Position numbers and translations under genes: made by a program | The notes under the pieces: generated by a model | Seen by the model: the letters and a program-made list of their open reading frames with translations, nothing else | What the model was told of the DNA's origin: nothing | The model's database searches: none | Shown: piece after piece, positions 8,060 to 17,306 of the stretch | How positions within the stretch are numbered: position 1 is the stretch's first letter | How the letters are laid out: each line of letters starts with the position of its first letter | Assembly: GCF_003339865.1 (NCBI RefSeq) | Contig: NZ_QPKV01000003.1 | Coordinates: 744,001 to 808,000 of the forward strand | Source: Pedobacter chinensis | GTDB taxonomy: Bacteria > Bacteroidota > Bacteroidia > Sphingobacteriales > Sphingobacteriaceae | Length of the DNA: 64,000 bases | Reading direction: 5' to 3'

Positions 8060-11000
8060 ATGAGTATAAGAGAAGAATTAGAGAAACGTATTCTGGTGAT
8101 TGATGGTGCAATGGGTACCATGATTCAGCGCTATACTTTAACCGAAGAGGATTTTAGAGGAGAGCGATTTAAAGATCATCCTTGTGATGTAAAGGGCAAT
8201 AACGATTTGCTTAACATTACACGCCCTGATATCATAAAAGCCATACACCTTGAATATTTAAATGCAGGTGCCGATATTATTGAAACCAACACTTTTAGCA
8301 CCCAAAGAATTTCCATGGCTGATTATCAGATGGAAAACCTTTCTTATGAGTTAAGTTACGAAGGTGCCCGTGTGGCTAAAGAAGCCGCTACAGAATTCAT
8401 GGCAGCCAATCCTGATCGCAAATGCTTCGTTGCAGGTGCAATTGGTCCAACCAACCGTACACTATCGATGTCTCCAAATGTAAACGATCCTGGTTTCAGG
8501 GCGGTATATTTTGATGAATTGGAAACGGCCTATTATGAACAAGTTCGTGGCCTGGTTGATGGTGGTTCTGATGTACTTTTAATCGAAACCATTTTCGATA
8601 CGTTAAATGCAAAAGTGGCAATAGTTGCCATTAAAAAATATGAGGAAGTTATCGGTCGTAAGCTCGAAATCATGATTTCAGGTACTATAACTGATGCTTC
8701 CGGCAGAACTTTATCAGGACAAACAGCTGAGGCTTTCTTAAACTCTGTAATGCATGCAAAACCCTTGAGCATTGGTTTTAACTGTGCTTTGGGGGCTAAA
8801 GAAATGCGTCCGCATATTGAGGAATTGGCGGCAAAAGCTGGTTGTTACGTATCGGCATATCCAAACGCTGGTTTGCCAAATGAGTTTGGCGCTTATGATG
8901 AACAACCCCATGAAACAGCACACCTGGTTGATGATTTCATTCAATCAGGGTTTGTGAATATTGTTGGTGGTTGCTGCGGTACCACACCAGATCATATTGG
9001 CTGCATAGCAAAAAATGCAAGAAAAGCTTCGCCAAGAAAATTGCCCGTTATTGAACCTTTTATGCGTTTAAGCGGTTTGGAACCTGTAACCATTAAACCT
9101 GATAGCATTTTTGTAAACGTTGGAGAAAGGACAAATATCACCGGATCTCCAAAATTCTCAAAACTAATTTTAAGTGGCGATTATGAAGCTGCGTTGGCGG
9201 TTGCTTTGCAACAAGTTGAGGGTGGTGCCCAAATCATCGATGTGAACATGGATGAAGGTATGCTCGATTCGGAAGCGGCCATGACCAAATTCTTAAATCT
9301 CATTGCATCCGAACCTGATATAGCCAAATTACCAATCATGGTCGATTCATCCAAATGGTCGGTTATTGAAAATGGATTGAAATGCTTGCAGGGAAAAGGA
9401 ATTGTGAATTCCATATCGCTAAAAGAAGGAGAGGATAAATTCCGCGAAAGTGCCCGTAAAGTTATGAAATACGGTGCTGCTATAGTGGTAATGGCTTTTG
9501 ATGAGCAAGGACAGGCTGATAATTACGAACGCAGAATCGAAATTTGTAAAAGAAGTTATGATATTTTAGTAAATGAAATTGGTTTCCCTGCTGAAGATAT
9601 CATCTTCGATCCAAATATTTTAACCGTTGCTACCGGATTAGAAGAGCATAATAACTATGCCGTCGATTTTATAAATGCCACACGATGGATTAAAGAAAAT
9701 CTGCCTCATGCAAAAGTAAGCGGCGGAGTTTCCAATATTTCCTTCTCCTTTAGGGGAAATAATGTGGTGCGTGAGGCAATGCACTCCGCATTTCTTTACC
9801 ATGCCATTCAGGCGGGCTTGGATATGGGAATTGTTAATGCCGGAATGCTTGAGGTTTATCAGGAAATTCCACCAGAATTGCTGGAAAGGGTAGAAGATGT
9901 TTTACTAAACCGAAGGGATGATGCCACAGAACGTTTGGTTGAATATGCCGATACGGTAAAATCAAAAGGAAAAGAAGTTGTTAAAGATGAAGAGTGGAGA
10001 AAGGGAACGGTTGAGGAAAGATTATCGCATTCATTGGTAAAAGGTTTGGTGGAGTATCTTGATGATGATGTGGAAGAAGCCCGCCAGAAATATGCCCGCC
10101 CGATTCAGGTTATTGAGGGGCCTTTAATGGATGGAATGAACATTGTTGGAGATTTATTCGGAGCAGGAAAAATGTTTCTGCCTCAGGTAGTAAAATCTGC
10201 AAGGGTAATGAAGAAGGCAGTTGCTTATCTGTTGCCTTATATAGCAGAAGAAAAAAAGAAAAACGGCCCATCCCCAACCCTTCCCAAAGGTAAGGGAGTG
10301 CAAGGCGGCTATGAAACTGCCGACCCGATTCTATATCCAATATTAAAAGATTTTGCACTTAAAAATAGAAACAACCCAACTGAGGCAGAAAGAATAGTTT
10401 GGACATTAATAAAATCAAAAAAATTAGAAGGCTATAAATTTAGACAACAACATATTATTGGGCAATTTATAACCGACTTTGTTTGTTTAGATAGAAAATT
10501 GATTATCGAAATTGATGGTTTGATTCATCAACTGCCTGATAATATATTATCAGATGAAAACCGTACGCAATGGTTTGAAGAAAAGGGATATTCGGTGCTT
10601 CGTTTTAAAAACGAAGAAATTATTGGCAATATAGATGCTGTTTTGAATAGAATTTTGGATAGGCTTAACGAATTACCGTCAATAAAAGCATCAAAAGAAA
10701 TAGAAGCAGAAGCCAATTCTCTCCCCTTGGGGGAGAGTGAGAGAGGGGCCGGACGTATTCTTATGGCCACCGTTAAAGGCGATGTACATGATATTGGAAA
10801 AAATATCGTAGGCGTTGTTTTGGCTTGTAATAATTTCGAAATTGTGGATATGGGAGTAATGGTTCCTGCACAGGACATCATTAAAAAAGCAAAAGAAATT
10901 AATGCCGATATTATTGGCTTAAGTGGATTAATTACCCCATCACTGGATGAAATGGTTCACTTTGCCAAAGAAATGGAGCGCGAAGGTTTTACTATTCCTT

Positions 11001-12256
11001 TAATTCTTGGTGGCGCAACAACATCACGTATTCATGCAGCTGTTAAAGTGGCGCCAAATTATTCTGGCCCTACCATTCATGTTTTGGATGCTTCCAGAAG
11101 TGTTACTGTTTGCAGCACCTTAATGAATCCCGAAACGAAAGATGCTTATGTTGCCGGCATCAGAGCTGAATATGATAAAGCACGGGAAGCCCATTTAAAC
11201 AAGCGTTCTGATAAGCGTTTCAAGACACTTGAAGAAGCTCGTGAAAATAAATTTAAGATAGATTTTAAATCAGATCTTCCCGTTCCTGAATTTACGGGAA
11301 CAAGGGTTTTTGATCATTATCCGTTAGAAGAATTAGTTCCTTATATCGACTGGACACCTTTTTTTCATACATGGGAGCTTCGCGGCAGTTATCCTAAAAT
11401 ATTTGATGATAAAAATGTTGGAGATGAAGCAAAGAAACTTTTCGATGATGCACAAGCATTGTTGAAACGTATTCTGGATGAGAAATTATTAACAGCAAGG
11501 GCAGTTATTGGTTTCTGGCCAGCGAATGCGGTTGGAGACGATATTGTTTTAGAAGTCGGAAGTCAGGAGTCGGAAGTCGGAAGTCTGGAATGCGACTCCA
11601 AACTCCAAACTCCAAACTCCAAACTGGCAACTGAAAACTCCAAACTAGTTAAAATCCACACGCTCCGTCAGCAAGCTGAAAAGGTAGATGGGCAGCCCTA
11701 TTATGCTTTATCAGATTTCATTGCTCCAAAAGAAAGTGGAATTCAGGATTATTTTGGTGGTTTTGCCTTAACGGCAGGTATCGGCATCGATGAACTGGTG
11801 GCCGAATTTGAAGCTAACCATGATGATTATAACAGCATAATGGCCAAAGCATTGGCCGACCGTTTAGCAGAAGCTTTTGCAGAACGGATGCATGAACGTG
11901 TACGTAAAGAATATTGGGGTTATGCTAAAAATGAAAGCTTAAGTAATCAACAGTTAATTAAAGAAGAATATGCTGGTATTCGTCCTGCGCCAGGCTATCC
12001 GGCTTGTCCTGAACATACCGAAAAAGGTACTTTGTTTGCTTTGCTTGATGCTGAAAATAAAATTGGACTGCGCCTGACTGAGAGTTACGCCATGTACCCA
12101 ACAGCAGCAGTAAGCGGATTTTATTTTGCTCATCCGGAATCAAGGTATTTTGGTTTGGGAAAAATAACGAAAGATCAAATAGAAGATTATGCCATTCGTA
12201 AGGATATGTCGATTGAAGAAGTGGAAAGATGGCTTAGCCCGAATTTAGCTTATTAA
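8060..12256 (+). CDS. metH: Cobalamin-dependent methionine synthase with two in-frame insertions
   Basis: MetH moves a methyl group from 5-methyl-THF through cob(I)alamin to homocysteine. Domains in order: homocysteine-binding (about 1-325; zinc ligands C242, C305, C306, matching E. coli C247/C310/C311), pterin-binding (about 340-620), helical cap (about 640-735), B12-binding Rossmann domain (about 903-1040, GDVHDIGKN with the cobalt ligand H910) and AdoMet reactivation domain (about 1065-1398, [25 protein letters not shown]). The family is ~1230 residues; this one is 1398. The excess is a 163-codon DUF559 cassette (residues ~736-898) in the linker before the B12 domain, and ~32 codons of heptad repeat (~1165-1196) in a loop of the reactivation domain. 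Both keep the frame, and all catalytic motifs remain. It is under a SAM-I riboswitch, with metF next. Confidence 0.95.
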   Translation: MSIREELEKRILVIDGAMGTMIQRYTLTEEDFRGERFKDHPCDVKGNNDLLNITRPDIIKAIHLEYLNAGADIIETNTFSTQRISMADYQMENLSYELSYEGARVAKEAATEFMAANPDRKCFVAGAIGPTNRTLSMSPNVNDPGFRAVYFDELETAYYEQVRGLVDGGSDVLLIETIFDTLNAKVAIVAIKKYEEVIGRKLEIMISGTITDASGRTLSGQTAEAFLNSVMHAKPLSIGFNCALGAKEMRPHIEELAAKAGCYVSAYPNAGLPNEFGAYDEQPHETAHLVDDFIQSGFVNIVGGCCGTTPDHIGCIAKNARKASPRKLPVIEPFMRLSGLEPVTIKPDSIFVNVGERTNITGSPKFSKLILSGDYEAALAVALQQVEGGAQIIDVNMDEGMLDSEAAMTKFLNLIASEPDIAKLPIMVDSSKWSVIENGLKCLQGKGIVNSISLKEGEDKFRESARKVMKYGAAIVVMAFDEQGQADNYERRIEICKRSYDILVNEIGFPAEDIIFDPNILTVATGLEEHNNYAVDFINATRWIKENLPHAKVSGGVSNISFSFRGNNVVREAMHSAFLYHAIQAGLDMGIVNAGMLEVYQEIPPELLERVEDVLLNRRDDATERLVEYADTVKSKGKEVVKDEEWRKGTVEERLSHSLVKGLVEYLDDDVEEARQKYARPIQVIEGPLMDGMNIVGDLFGAGKMFLPQVVKSARVMKKAVAYLLPYIAEEKKKNGPSPTLPKGKGVQGGYETADPILYPILKDFALKNRNNPTEAERIVWTLIKSKKLEGYKFRQQHIIGQFITDFVCLDRKLIIEIDGLIHQLPDNILSDENRTQWFEEKGYSVLRFKNEEIIGNIDAVLNRILDRLNELPSIKASKEIEAEANSLPLGESERGAGRILMATVKGDVHDIGKNIVGVVLACNNFEIVDMGVMVPAQDIIKKAKEINADIIGLSGLITPSLDEMVHFAKEMEREGFTIPLILGGATTSRIHAAVKVAPNYSGPTIHVLDASRSVTVCSTLMNPETKDAYVAGIRAEYDKAREAHLNKRSDKRFKTLEEARENKFKIDFKSDLPVPEFTGTRVFDHYPLEELVPYIDWTPFFHTWELRGSYPKIFDDKNVGDEAKKLFDDAQALLKRILDEKLLTARAVIGFWPANAVGDDIVLEVGSQESEVGSLECDSKLQTPNSKLATENSKLVKIHTLRQQAEKVDGQPYYALSDFIAPKESGIQDYFGGFALTAGIGIDELVAEFEANHDDYNSIMAKALADRLAEAFAERMHERVRKEYWGYAKNESLSNQQLIKEEYAGIRPAPGYPACPEHTEKGTLFALLDAENKIGLRLTESYAMYPTAAVSGFYFAHPESRYFGLGKITKDQIEDYAIRKDMSIEEVERWLSPNLAY
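10264..10752 (+). mobile_element. In-frame DUF559 endonuclease-like cassette inside metH
   Basis: The 489-bp (163-codon) block starts GGCCCATCCCCAACCC and ends GAGAGGGGCC, so its outer bases are inverted. Each end is also a hairpin: CCCTTCCCAAAGGTAAGGG on the left, CTCTCCCCTTGGGGGAGAG (from 10719) on the right. Between them residues ~752-880 form a DUF559 domain (Vsr-like PD-(D/E)xK superfamily): [35 protein letters not shown] (D806), [11 protein letters not shown] (E817, D819), [12 protein letters not shown]. Free-standing DUF559 proteins are common in Bacteroidota. Removing the block joins AEEKKKNG to [13 protein letters not shown], the normal MetH sequence. An inside GTG could start the domain alone. 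No intein splice motifs are seen. I infer a mobile or formerly mobile element. Confidence 0.85.
11554..11650. repeat. Heptad inverted array inside the metH coding sequence
   Basis: Left arm from 11554: AGTCGGA, AGTCAGG, AGTCGGA, AGTCGGA, AGTCTGG, then a 6-base spacer. Right arm from 11595: ACTCCAA four times, ACTGGCA, ACTGAAA, ACTCCAA, ACTAGTT, all in 7-bp register. It is translated as a Ser/Lys/Glu-rich loop ([17 protein letters not shown]) in the reactivation domain, where other MetH proteins have a short turn before LRQQ.EK. The inserted length is a multiple of three. Its architecture matches the intergenic arrays in this window. Confidence 0.85.
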
Positions 12257-12265
12257 CAATTGTCG

Positions 12266-12370
12266 CTTTGTCATCCTGAGGGAACGAAGCATTTCGGGGT
12301 AAAAACAAATATTTGAAGCCGGCAGTCATCAAACCAGAAAATGCTGGAGTGCTTAATGCCTCGGCATAAC
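12266..12370. repeat. REP-like element between metH and metF
   Basis: The spacer carries GTCATCCTGAGGGAACGAAG (12270-12289), a variant of the GTCATTGCGAGGAACGAAGC words found elsewhere in this window, then partly complementary sequence down to ATGCCTCGGCATAAC. An upstream in-frame ATG for metF (12341) falls in this repeat and is probably not the real start. Confidence 0.5.
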
Positions 12371-12385
12371 AGATTAAACACGGTT

Positions 12386-13339
12386 ATGAAAATTACAGAC
12401 CATATAAAAAACGCTAAGGGTAAAACCTTATTCTCTTTTGAACTTCTGCCTCCTATTAAAGGCCAAAGCATTCAGTGGATTTATGATGCTATTGATCCTT
12501 TGCTGGAGTTTAATCCACCTTTTATTGATGTTACCTCTTTAAGGGAAGATTATATTTATAAGGAACAGGAAAATGGTTTGCTGCAAAAGGTTTCTTATCG
12601 TAAACGCCCGGGAACCATTGCCATTTGTGCTGCCATCATCCACAAATATAAAATTGATGCTGTTCCGCACTTAATTTGTGGTGGCTTTACCAAAGAAGAA
12701 ACTGAAAATGCATTAATCGATTTGCAATTTTTAGGCATTGATAATGTATTGGCATTACGTGGCGATGCCCGTGCAGCCGATCATTCTTTCGTGCCAACTA
12801 AAGGCGGTCATTGTTATGCAACGGATTTAATTCAACATATCAAAAACCATAACGAGGGCAAATTTCTTCATGAAGATGTGGAAACATTTAAAAGTGATTT
12901 TTGCATTGGTGTTGCCGGATATCCGGAAAAACATTTCGAGGCACCAAATTTAAACTCCGATTTTAAATATCTGAAGAAGAAAGTTGAGATGGGAGCAGAA
13001 TTTATCGTGACCCAGATGTTTTTCGATAATCAGAAATATTTTGATTTTGTTAAAAAATGTAGAGAAAACGATATTAATGTGCCCATTATACCAGGTTTAA
13101 AACCCATTAGCACACTTACTCAATTAACGGTTCTTCCTAAGGTCTTCCATATTGATTTGCCAGATGAATTAACAGATGCATTATCTTATGCAAAAACCAA
13201 TGCTGAAGCAAAAGAGATAGGAACTGAAGCCATGATTAAACAATGTAAAGAACTTATTGATTTTGGAGCACCTGTTCTTCATTTTTATACTATGGGCAGA
13301 CCGGAGCAAACTAAAAAAATTGCCAGAGCAATATTTTAA
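12386..13339 (+). CDS. metF: Methylenetetrahydrofolate reductase
   Basis: MetF reduces 5,10-methylene-THF to 5-methyl-THF using FAD, supplying the methyl donor for the MetH just upstream. From the ATG at 12386 the protein has 317 residues, the usual length. It begins MKITDHIKNAKGKTLFSFEL (the FSFE strand with the catalytic Glu) and holds PHLICGGFTKEE, NVLALRGDARAAD (FAD site), GVAGYPEKHFEAPN and GAEFIVTQMFFDN, all typical. A longer frame from 12341 adds 15 residues encoded by a REP-like repeat and is not preferred. It is probably co-transcribed with metH (130 bp gap) and so under the SAM riboswitch. Confidence 0.95.
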   Translation: MKITDHIKNAKGKTLFSFELLPPIKGQSIQWIYDAIDPLLEFNPPFIDVTSLREDYIYKEQENGLLQKVSYRKRPGTIAICAAIIHKYKIDAVPHLICGGFTKEETENALIDLQFLGIDNVLALRGDARAADHSFVPTKGGHCYATDLIQHIKNHNEGKFLHEDVETFKSDFCIGVAGYPEKHFEAPNLNSDFKYLKKKVEMGAEFIVTQMFFDNQKYFDFVKKCRENDINVPIIPGLKPISTLTQLTVLPKVFHIDLPDELTDALSYAKTNAEAKEIGTEAMIKQCKELIDFGAPVLHFYTMGRPEQTKKIARAIF

Positions 13340-13522
13340 ACGGTTCAAAAATCCATTGTTTTTTAACTGCGGTTCGTGAAAACAAGTACCTCGGCCTGAT
13401 GCCCTGATTCATGTCTGCGAACCATACAATTTAACTCCCTTAAAATTTAACTTTTAGCGATAACAGATTTTTAATTTACAGAACTTTAACGTTAAAATGT
13501 ATGTTTTAAAAGTATACAAACT

Positions 13523-13530
13523 TATATTTG
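13523..13530 (+). promoter_or_regulatory. Bacteroidota -7 element before a small secreted protein gene
   Basis: TATATTTG matches TAnnTTTG and ends 7 bases before the ATG at 13538. Transcription would start at or within a few bases of the ATG, so a leaderless mRNA is predicted. Confidence 0.55.
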
Positions 13531-13537
13531 TAACTAA

Positions 13538-13840
13538 ATGAAGTCTAGCAGTTTTAAATATATATTGATTCTTTGCATTGCCCTTACCTTGTTTCTGAAA
13601 GTTGGTAATGCGTCATCGTATTTAAGTTATTCTACAGTTGATATTGAAAATGTTTCATCAAACGATGATGCTACCGAAAAGGAAGAAAAGAAAATTGAAG
13701 CAGAATATTTTGATGATTATTTTCTTTGCTATCAAAATTTAAAATCGCCCATTCAGTTCGCTGTTAAAATTATATTGCCGAAAAATCTTTTTACTTCGCC
13801 TTATTATCCTGAAATTTTAACACCACCGCCTTCCTTATAA
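13538..13840 (+). CDS. Small exported hypothetical protein
   Basis: This 100-residue protein starts with a clear signal peptide (KYILILCIALTLFLKVGNAS, about 7-26), followed by an acidic, Ser-rich stretch (VSSNDDATEKEEKKIEAEYF) and a Pro-rich tail (SPYYPEILTPPPSL). No known domain is recognised. A good -7 element directly upstream supports real expression. It stands alone between metF and a second secreted protein gene. Function unknown. Confidence 0.65.
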   Translation: MKSSSFKYILILCIALTLFLKVGNASSYLSYSTVDIENVSSNDDATEKEEKKIEAEYFDDYFLCYQNLKSPIQFAVKIILPKNLFTSPYYPEILTPPPSL

Positions 13841-13871
13841 CTTTGAAGTAATTTATCGTTTAAAAGGGTTT

Positions 13872-13960
13872 TTAAATGCCCCTTGCATTAAGATTGCTTC
13901 GTACCCCGTAATAACAGGAGGAGGCCGTCATCGCAAGGCACGAAGCAATCCTACACTAAA
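13872..13960. repeat. REP-like inverted element (GATTGCTTCGT / ACGAAGCAATC)
   Basis: TTAAGATTGCTTCGTACCCCG (from about 13888) faces GTCATCGCAAGGCACGAAGC (from about 13928). This is the same word pair as the 40993-41091 element. No gene is present here. Confidence 0.6.
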
Positions 13961-14002
13961 GTATATATCTAATTCATTTTACCACTCAAAATTTATAATA
14001 AT

Positions 14003-14422
14003 ATGAAACGAGCAATTTCATTTTCTTTTGCGGTATTTTTAATATCCGCATCTTTAAAAATCAGCGCACAGGAAGTTGCGCAAACCAATGTAAAACCAGT
14101 GAATAATTCTTTAGAAATGGTTTCTAAATTACAGCCAGTTAGTTTTAATTACGATAAAACCTGGGCAGAAAAATTAAGATTACCTGCTACCTCACAATAT
14201 GGTTTTGTTGGAGCCGATGCAAAATCTGCAGTACCAAGTGTGGTTACAATTCAGGCTAAAGATTATACTGTTGGCAAAAATGCCTATCGATCGGCAACCC
14301 TGACCAAAGTAGATTACGAAAGTTTAATTCCATTGTTGGTTGGTAGTATTAAAGAGCAACAACAACAAATTGATGAGTTAAGGCGAGAGATTCGATCATT
14401 AAAATCACAGGGAGCTAAATAG
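14003..14422 (+). CDS. Secreted protein resembling an S74 (tail-fibre chaperone) C-terminal domain
   Basis: The 139-residue protein has a signal peptide (ending about ISAQ, residue 23). The rest resembles the intramolecular chaperone/peptidase S74 module normally found at the C-terminus of phage tail spikes and large adhesins: LQPVSFNYDKTWAEKL, QYGFVGADAKSAVPSVV, then VDYESLIPLLVGSIKEQQQQ and a closing coiled coil (QQIDELRREIRSLKSQ). Here the module stands alone after a signal peptide, without a fibre. That it trimerises through the coiled coil is an inference. The catalytic Ser/Lys of self-cleaving members cannot be confirmed by eye. A terminator follows. Confidence 0.65.
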   Translation: MKRAISFSFAVFLISASLKISAQEVAQTNVKPVNNSLEMVSKLQPVSFNYDKTWAEKLRLPATSQYGFVGADAKSAVPSVVTIQAKDYTVGKNAYRSATLTKVDYESLIPLLVGSIKEQQQQIDELRREIRSLKSQGAK

Positions 14423-14426
14423 TTTT

Positions 14427-14454
14427 AAAGGCTGGAATTAATCATCCAGCCTTT
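14427..14454 (+). terminator. Rho-independent-type terminator
   Basis: AAAGGCTGGA (14427-14436) pairs perfectly with TCCAGCCTTT (14445-14454), followed by TTCTTT. It lies 5 bases after the stop of the S74-like gene. Confidence 0.85.
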
Positions 14455-14459
14455 TTCTT

Positions 14460-15083
14460 TAATGGATAAATATCTTTTTGAATTTTGACTACGGAACAGC
14501 AATATAAAAGAGTTAACAAATTTTGAAAATCGAACTGGCTTACAACAAATGCAGGTTCTCTCGCTTTCTTAGGCAGGTGGGAATCTAATGTTATTAAGTT
14601 AAGACAATTGCTGTTAGTCTGACGTTGAGATTCTTCAGAGATTTCCCGCAGATGCTGCTGATTACGCAGATAAAAATAAAATTCACGTAACCTTCTTAAA
14701 TCTGCGGGATGTTTTTTCTTTAAAACTTAAGTTAAAAACTATGATTAAAGTAAGTTACAAAAACACATCAATGGTAGCGTAGTCGAACATCTTTCTATGA
14801 ACGGGAAAAAAGAATTTATCCTTTGAATATCTTCAGGATTGACAATTATTTTTTGTTTTCTCCTTAAGTTAACCTGAGTTCCGGGTAAGTTCAACATCAG
14901 GATAATGTTACCCTCTCAGGTGTCATGATCTCTTATCCGGAATGCACATAGTGAGTAATCGTAGTTTCCCATCCAATGTTATAGAGAAAGTTCAAATTAA
15001 GGCCTGCATCATTCGTAAAATATTTAAGATAATTCATGCAGGATAAATTTAAATGGATTATGTTTATTTCTTAATCTTGTTTT
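14460..15083. other. Intergenic stretch with one inverted repeat
   Basis: About 620 bases hold no supportable gene. TCCCGCAGAT at 14644-14653 is repeated inverted as ATCTGCGGGA at 14700-14709, giving a stem around a 46-base loop. The rest is AT-rich, with no clear TAnnTTTG element immediately before the next gene. Confidence 0.6.
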
Positions 15084-16607
15084 ATGTTTCATAAATTTCT
15101 CCTCACATTATTATTTTTAAGTTCAAGTCTGTTTTATTCGATAGCGCAAACGGTTACGTCCCAAGTTCCAAAGCCTGAAAGAGAATTTAGAGCAGCCTGG
15201 GTTGCAACAGTAGCAAATATTAATTGGCCAAGTAAACCTGGATTATCAGTCCAACAACAGCAGGATGAGGCAATTGCATTGCTGGATATGCTAAAGAAAA
15301 ATAACTTTAATGCCGTTATTTTTCAAGTTCGTCCGCAAGCTGATGCCTTGTATAAAAGTAAGCTTGAGCCCTGGTCTTATTTTCTCAGTGGTGTTCAGGG
15401 ACAGGCTCCAAAACCTTTTTATGATCCACTTGAGTTTTGGGTAGAAGCCGCTCATGAACGTGGTTTGGAATTACATGTATGGTTAAATCCTTACAGGGCC
15501 CATCATATTTCTGGCGGACAACCATCTGAATCTTCGGTGGTAAAGAAACATCCAGAATTGGTTTATAAGCTGAAACAGGGCTACTGGTGGTTTGATCCGG
15601 CTAAAAAAGGAACTCAGGATTTATCTGCTGAAGTGGTTAAAGATATTGTTAAACGTTATGATATAGATGGTGTTCATTTTGATGACTATTTTTATCCTTA
15701 TGCAGAATACAACGGGGGAGAAGATTTTCCTGATGCAGATAGTTACGCTGAATATCAAAAAAATGGCGGGCAATTATCTCGTGGCGATTGGCGCAGAGAA
15801 CAAGTGAATGTTTTTATCCAAAGGGTTTATAAAATCATAAAAGATGAGAAGAAATATGTAAAATTCGGTATTAGTCCGTTTGGAATTTGGCGGCCAGGAT
15901 TTCCGGAATCGATTAAAGGATTTGATCAATATGATAAACTATATGCCGATGCTAAACTTTGGCTTAATGAAGGTTGGATTGATTATTTCATGCCTCAGTT
16001 ATATTGGCAGGTAAATAACATTCCACAAAGTTTCCCGGTGTTATTGGGCTGGTGGCAATCTGAAAATATTAAACAAAGGCATTTGTGGCCGGGAATGAAT
16101 AGCGGCATAGGCGGCGGAGAAAAAAATAGTGATGAAATTATTAACCAAATTATGATTACCCGTGGTATTTTACCGAAATCGCCGGGGGCGGCACATTGGA
16201 GTATCGCCGCATTAACCACCCACGAGAGTTTGCGTAATGATTTATTGAAAGGCCCATATAAAAATGAAGCATTGGTTCCTGCATCTCCATGGTTAGATAA
16301 TGAAAAACCTTTGTCGCCAAAAGTAGATACTGAAGACAGAGCAGCTGATTTATATATTAAATGGAAGCCAGCAAATAAGCGTGATGACTTTAAATATATT
16401 GTTTACACCAATTATGGCGGTAAATGGAATTATACCATTTTAAATTATAAAAGCAGATTTTTGCTCGTGCCAAAGTATGGATTTGCTGATGCTGCAAAAT
16501 TAATTAAACAAAATTTGCAGGGAATAGCTGTTACTGCAATTGACAGGACAGGTAATGAAAGTGTTATGGAAGTGGTTAATGTTGCAGAAAGGATTGAAAA
16601 TCCTTAG
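15084..16607 (+). CDS. GHL10-type glycoside hydrolase (PF02638), exported
   Basis: The 507-residue protein has a signal peptide (to about SIAQ, 22). Next comes the GHL10/DUF187 TIM-barrel signature REFRAAWVATVANINWPS, NFNAVIFQVRPQADALY, LHVWLNPYRAH, DGVHFDDYFYPY and DYFMPQLYWQ, and last a C-terminal beta-rich (fibronectin-like) region from about residue 400. E. coli DigH (YddW), of the same family, cleaves denuded peptidoglycan glycans, so a cell-wall or polysaccharide role is likely; the true substrate is not shown. The final codons and stop lie inside a REP-type repeat that recurs beyond the neighbouring transposase gene. Confidence 0.9.
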   Translation: MFHKFLLTLLFLSSSLFYSIAQTVTSQVPKPEREFRAAWVATVANINWPSKPGLSVQQQQDEAIALLDMLKKNNFNAVIFQVRPQADALYKSKLEPWSYFLSGVQGQAPKPFYDPLEFWVEAAHERGLELHVWLNPYRAHHISGGQPSESSVVKKHPELVYKLKQGYWWFDPAKKGTQDLSAEVVKDIVKRYDIDGVHFDDYFYPYAEYNGGEDFPDADSYAEYQKNGGQLSRGDWRREQVNVFIQRVYKIIKDEKKYVKFGISPFGIWRPGFPESIKGFDQYDKLYADAKLWLNEGWIDYFMPQLYWQVNNIPQSFPVLLGWWQSENIKQRHLWPGMNSGIGGGEKNSDEIINQIMITRGILPKSPGAAHWSIAALTTHESLRNDLLKGPYKNEALVPASPWLDNEKPLSPKVDTEDRAADLYIKWKPANKRDDFKYIVYTNYGGKWNYTILNYKSRFLLVPKYGFADAAKLIKQNLQGIAVTAIDRTGNESVMEVVNVAERIENP

Positions 16608-16677
16608 CTCTTAAGTCGGGACTATAAATCCCGACTAGCATTGTTCGTTTTGTTGGTCGGGATTTGCAATCCCGACC
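16591..16677. repeat. REP-type element, left flank of the RAYT gene
   Basis: Two hairpins lie in series: AGTCGGGACTATAAATCCCGACT, and GGTCGGGATTTGCAATCCCGACC (ending 16677), separated by AGCATTGTTCGTTTTGTT. The same layout, preceded by GGATTRAAAATCCTTAGCTC, occurs at 17307-17418 in direct orientation. The stop codon of the upstream glycosidase is inside this element. Confidence 0.85.
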
Positions 16678-16740
16678 ATTGAGTTGTGGATTTCAAATCC
16701 ACTTTATTACTAAATACAAAATCGACAATTAATTTTGAAG

Positions 16741-17281
16741 TTATAAATACACAACTTCTATCAATCCCAATCCTCCACTATAATTCGATGCCGAACTTAA
16801 ATTATAATGTTCATTCTGAAACGATGCCAGCCTCAACAGGATTGTCATGAATGTAATTTAATTTTTGATCCTTAAACTCATTCGAATAAAGAGCAATGGG
16901 ATGAAAGCCATCTTGCCAAAATTTAAATTCCTCTGTTTTAGTATTTATTCTTGCTGCAAAAGAAAATTTATCCAATAACCAATCCCGGCTTTCATTAATC
17001 TCTTTTATTGTTTTTATAATCTTTTTAGATGTAAATTTTTTAAAGTCTCTCATGATGTCAGATAAATTTTTACCTTCTTCTGCACTTATAATCATGTGGA
17101 GATGACTTGGCATTAAACACCAGGAATAAACATTTAATCCTTTTTCTTTTTGGCAATATTTAATGCTTTCAATGATTACTGACGCAAGTTCTTTTCGAGT
17201 GAAAGCATCGATCCAGCCTACAACGGTTGTTGTGATAAAATAGATACCGTTGTCATTGGCAACTTTATATTTAAACCCCAT
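16741..17281 (-). pseudogene. REP-associated tyrosine transposase (RAYT, IS200-like), frameshifted near the C-terminus
   Basis: The open frame 17281-16811 gives 156 residues. It begins GFKYKVANDNGIYFITTTVV and carries the HUH-type motif MPSHLHMI (about 58-65), with RDFKKFTSKKI and LNYIHDNPVEAGIV, all typical of RAYT/TnpA-REP proteins that act on REP hairpins. It stops at TGA (16811-16813) right after GIVSE. In another frame the sequence continues as EHYNLSSASNYSGG...LIEVVYL to a stop at 16741, which is the usual RAYT ending (P-E-x-Y-x-x-S-S-A). A net loss of two bases near 16811-16816 explains the break. The catalytic core including the HUH motif is upstream; activity without the tail is doubtful. 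Confidence 0.85.
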
Positions 17282-17306
17282 TGATAAATTTAAGATATTA
17301 TAATGA

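Noticed and set aside
10264..10752. Intein in MetH
   Set aside because: No Cys/Ser at the junction, no terminal His-Asn plus Cys/Ser/Thr, and no HINT blocks; the domain is DUF559, not a LAGLIDADG/HNH intein endonuclease.
10528..10881. Minus-strand open frame across the DUF559 cassette
   Set aside because: Antisense shadow of metH with no start context or motif.
8060..12256. metH as a pseudogene because of insertions
   Set aside because: Both insertions are multiples of three, no stop is created, and zinc, B12 and AdoMet motifs are all present.
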